From assembly GCA_963575745.1 (NCBI GenBank), contig CAUYUJ010016303.1, positions 99,501 through 163,500 of the forward strand: DNA of 64,000 bases, written 5' to 3'. Below are positions 62,895 through 64,000 of this stretch, piece by piece. Source of the DNA: Prorocentrum cordatum (taxonomy: Eukaryota > Sar > Dinophyceae > Prorocentrales > Prorocentraceae). The stretch's first letter is position 1. The number at the start of each line of letters is the position of its first letter. The notes under the pieces are model-generated. The model did not search any database, had not been told where the DNA came from, and saw nothing but the letters and a program-made list of their open reading frames with translations. The position numbers and the translations under genes were made by a program.

Positions 62895-64000
62895 GTTATC
62901 GCCGAGCGAATGTTGTCTCGAAGCCCTGGGTGGAAAGCACATATGGTTGTCGCAGGGACACGAGATGGGTCGACAGTATCAACACGTCTCAATGCTTGCG
63001 GGGCACTGCGCTGTAAGGTGAGCATGCGCTGATGCTGTGCTCAAGCGCCGAAGCAACGGATGGTAGAGGCATCGAGACATAGCTAGTCTTGAGCTGCGAC
63101 AGAGGTGACTGGCCCAAGAGAGCATTACGCGCGTGTCCAAAAGCTACTCAACGGCAGCCTGGAAACGAGTGCGCGTCACGGGCCCTGGGCTTCTCGCCGA
63201 TGCCGCAAAAAACTGGGCCGGGGCGGCACCGTCCTGCGGCCGCGACCTGTAGCCGGGAGTGAGCTGGGCGTCGCCGAGGTCCTGGATTGGCAAGCCAAGG
63301 TCGCGAGGGAGGGCAGATGACAAGAATCAGAGAAAGCCCAGCACGCGCCACTCCCGCTGTTCAAGAACAATCGAGACACTGTCACACGTTCAAGAGTGTG
63401 AGCCCCTTCGACAAAGGCCCAGGGACCCGTGGAGATCCCCAGAACGAACAACGGTCCGAGATGAAGACCCAAAACACGAAGAACACAAAAGTATCCCTTC
63501 ACCAACTGCTGTTGTTCGTAACCCTCGTGTCAGATGTGCACACCATCCTGTCACACATCGCTCCTCATGCTTCTCGGCCCCCTCGGCCAACAAGCGACAC
63601 CGCAGTGCGACGGGCACCACGGAGTGAAAGAGAAGAGCGCCAGGCATCGTGAATGACGCCTTGAAGCCAAACATGGCGGGGCGTTGCCAAGCTTGAGTGC
63701 GGCACGACGCATCCCCAGGCCGCATCCTCACGCATACGACAAAACACATGGTTCCTTACTCGGGGGCGTCCCAAGAGGGGACGTCCAAGAGGAGGGTTCG
63801 CGAACCATGGCCCGAGGCATGAGCGCGGACGAGGGGGGGAACCAGGGAAGGCGTTGAGAGATGTGGAGAAGTTTCTGGCCCCGGCCATGCTCTCCACCCC
63901 TCCCCCTCTTGGCCGACCCCGGCTTGCGGCAATGGAGCGGCGATGGTCCCATCAGCCTGCCACGGGCTCAAGACCTGGCGAGGCCAGGATGGCGAAGACT
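62895..64000. other. No gene recognised (1.1 kb)
   Basis: Mixed composition without simple repeats, SL, known domain or repeated element of this window. Frames up to ~120 codons on both strands are unsupported. Confidence 0.35.

Overview
This window looks like gene-poor nuclear DNA of a dinoflagellate. The decisive evidence is the dinoflagellate trans-spliced leader (SL): on the minus strand at 24619-24640 it matches the published 22-nt consensus in every position, and at 43617-43638 it differs at one base. In both places it sits directly at the 5' end of a LINE-type retrotransposon. High G+C, very abundant triplet microsatellites and the absence of any bacterial-style operon fit this. The very high G+C would suit a Prorocentrum-like genome better than Symbiodiniaceae, but that is a guess. 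I found no convincing cellular protein gene, rRNA, tRNA or CRISPR array.

Layout. 0.5-5.8 kb: dispersed repeats, an 87-bp minisatellite and G-rich DNA. 5.9-7.4 kb: a 1.5-kb CCA/CAC array. 8.8-10.2 kb: small inverted-repeat elements. 11.2-16.2 kb: a composite higher-order repeat cycling through a 44-bp minisatellite, CTC tracts, a GGGCC-TCTTGG degenerate array and a conserved tail. 17.8-18.0 kb: a 162-bp mobile element. 19.0-24.6 kb: LINE copy A (SL-tagged, decayed). 24.6-28.9 kb: CTC/GAG tracts and a GGGTGGGACCC minisatellite. 28.9-34.1 kb: a ~340-bp satellite, a 73-bp minisatellite and a pair of inverted minisatellites. 34.1-36.0 kb: C-rich DNA, a palindrome and a 1.1-kb purine-rich array. 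36.4-39.6 kb: a CAT array and ~0.8-1 kb of alternating GT/GC. 40.3-43.6 kb: LINE copy B (SL-tagged, 3'-truncated, related to A). 44.4-48.3 kb: LINE copy C, a different and intact family. 48.4-50.7 kb: repeats that match 0.5-2.2 kb in inverted orientation. 50.8-63 kb: a dense cluster of small non-autonomous elements, several with inverted ends and target-site duplications, plus a 1.15-kb CAT array. 63-64 kb: nothing recognised.

How it works together. The only protein-coding capacity I support is retrotransposon machinery: an ORF1 RNA-binding-type protein and an ORF2 endonuclease/reverse transcriptase in LINE C, and a zinc-finger/coiled-coil ORF1 plus decayed endonuclease/RT in LINEs A and B. 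The small elements have no coding capacity and would depend on enzymes encoded elsewhere. The most notable observations are (1) LINE C ORF1 and ORF2 share one reading frame, separated by a single UAG with no AUG before the endonuclease domain, suggesting stop-codon readthrough; (2) SL-tagged LINEs; (3) at least six families of small inverted-repeat or TSD-flanked elements.
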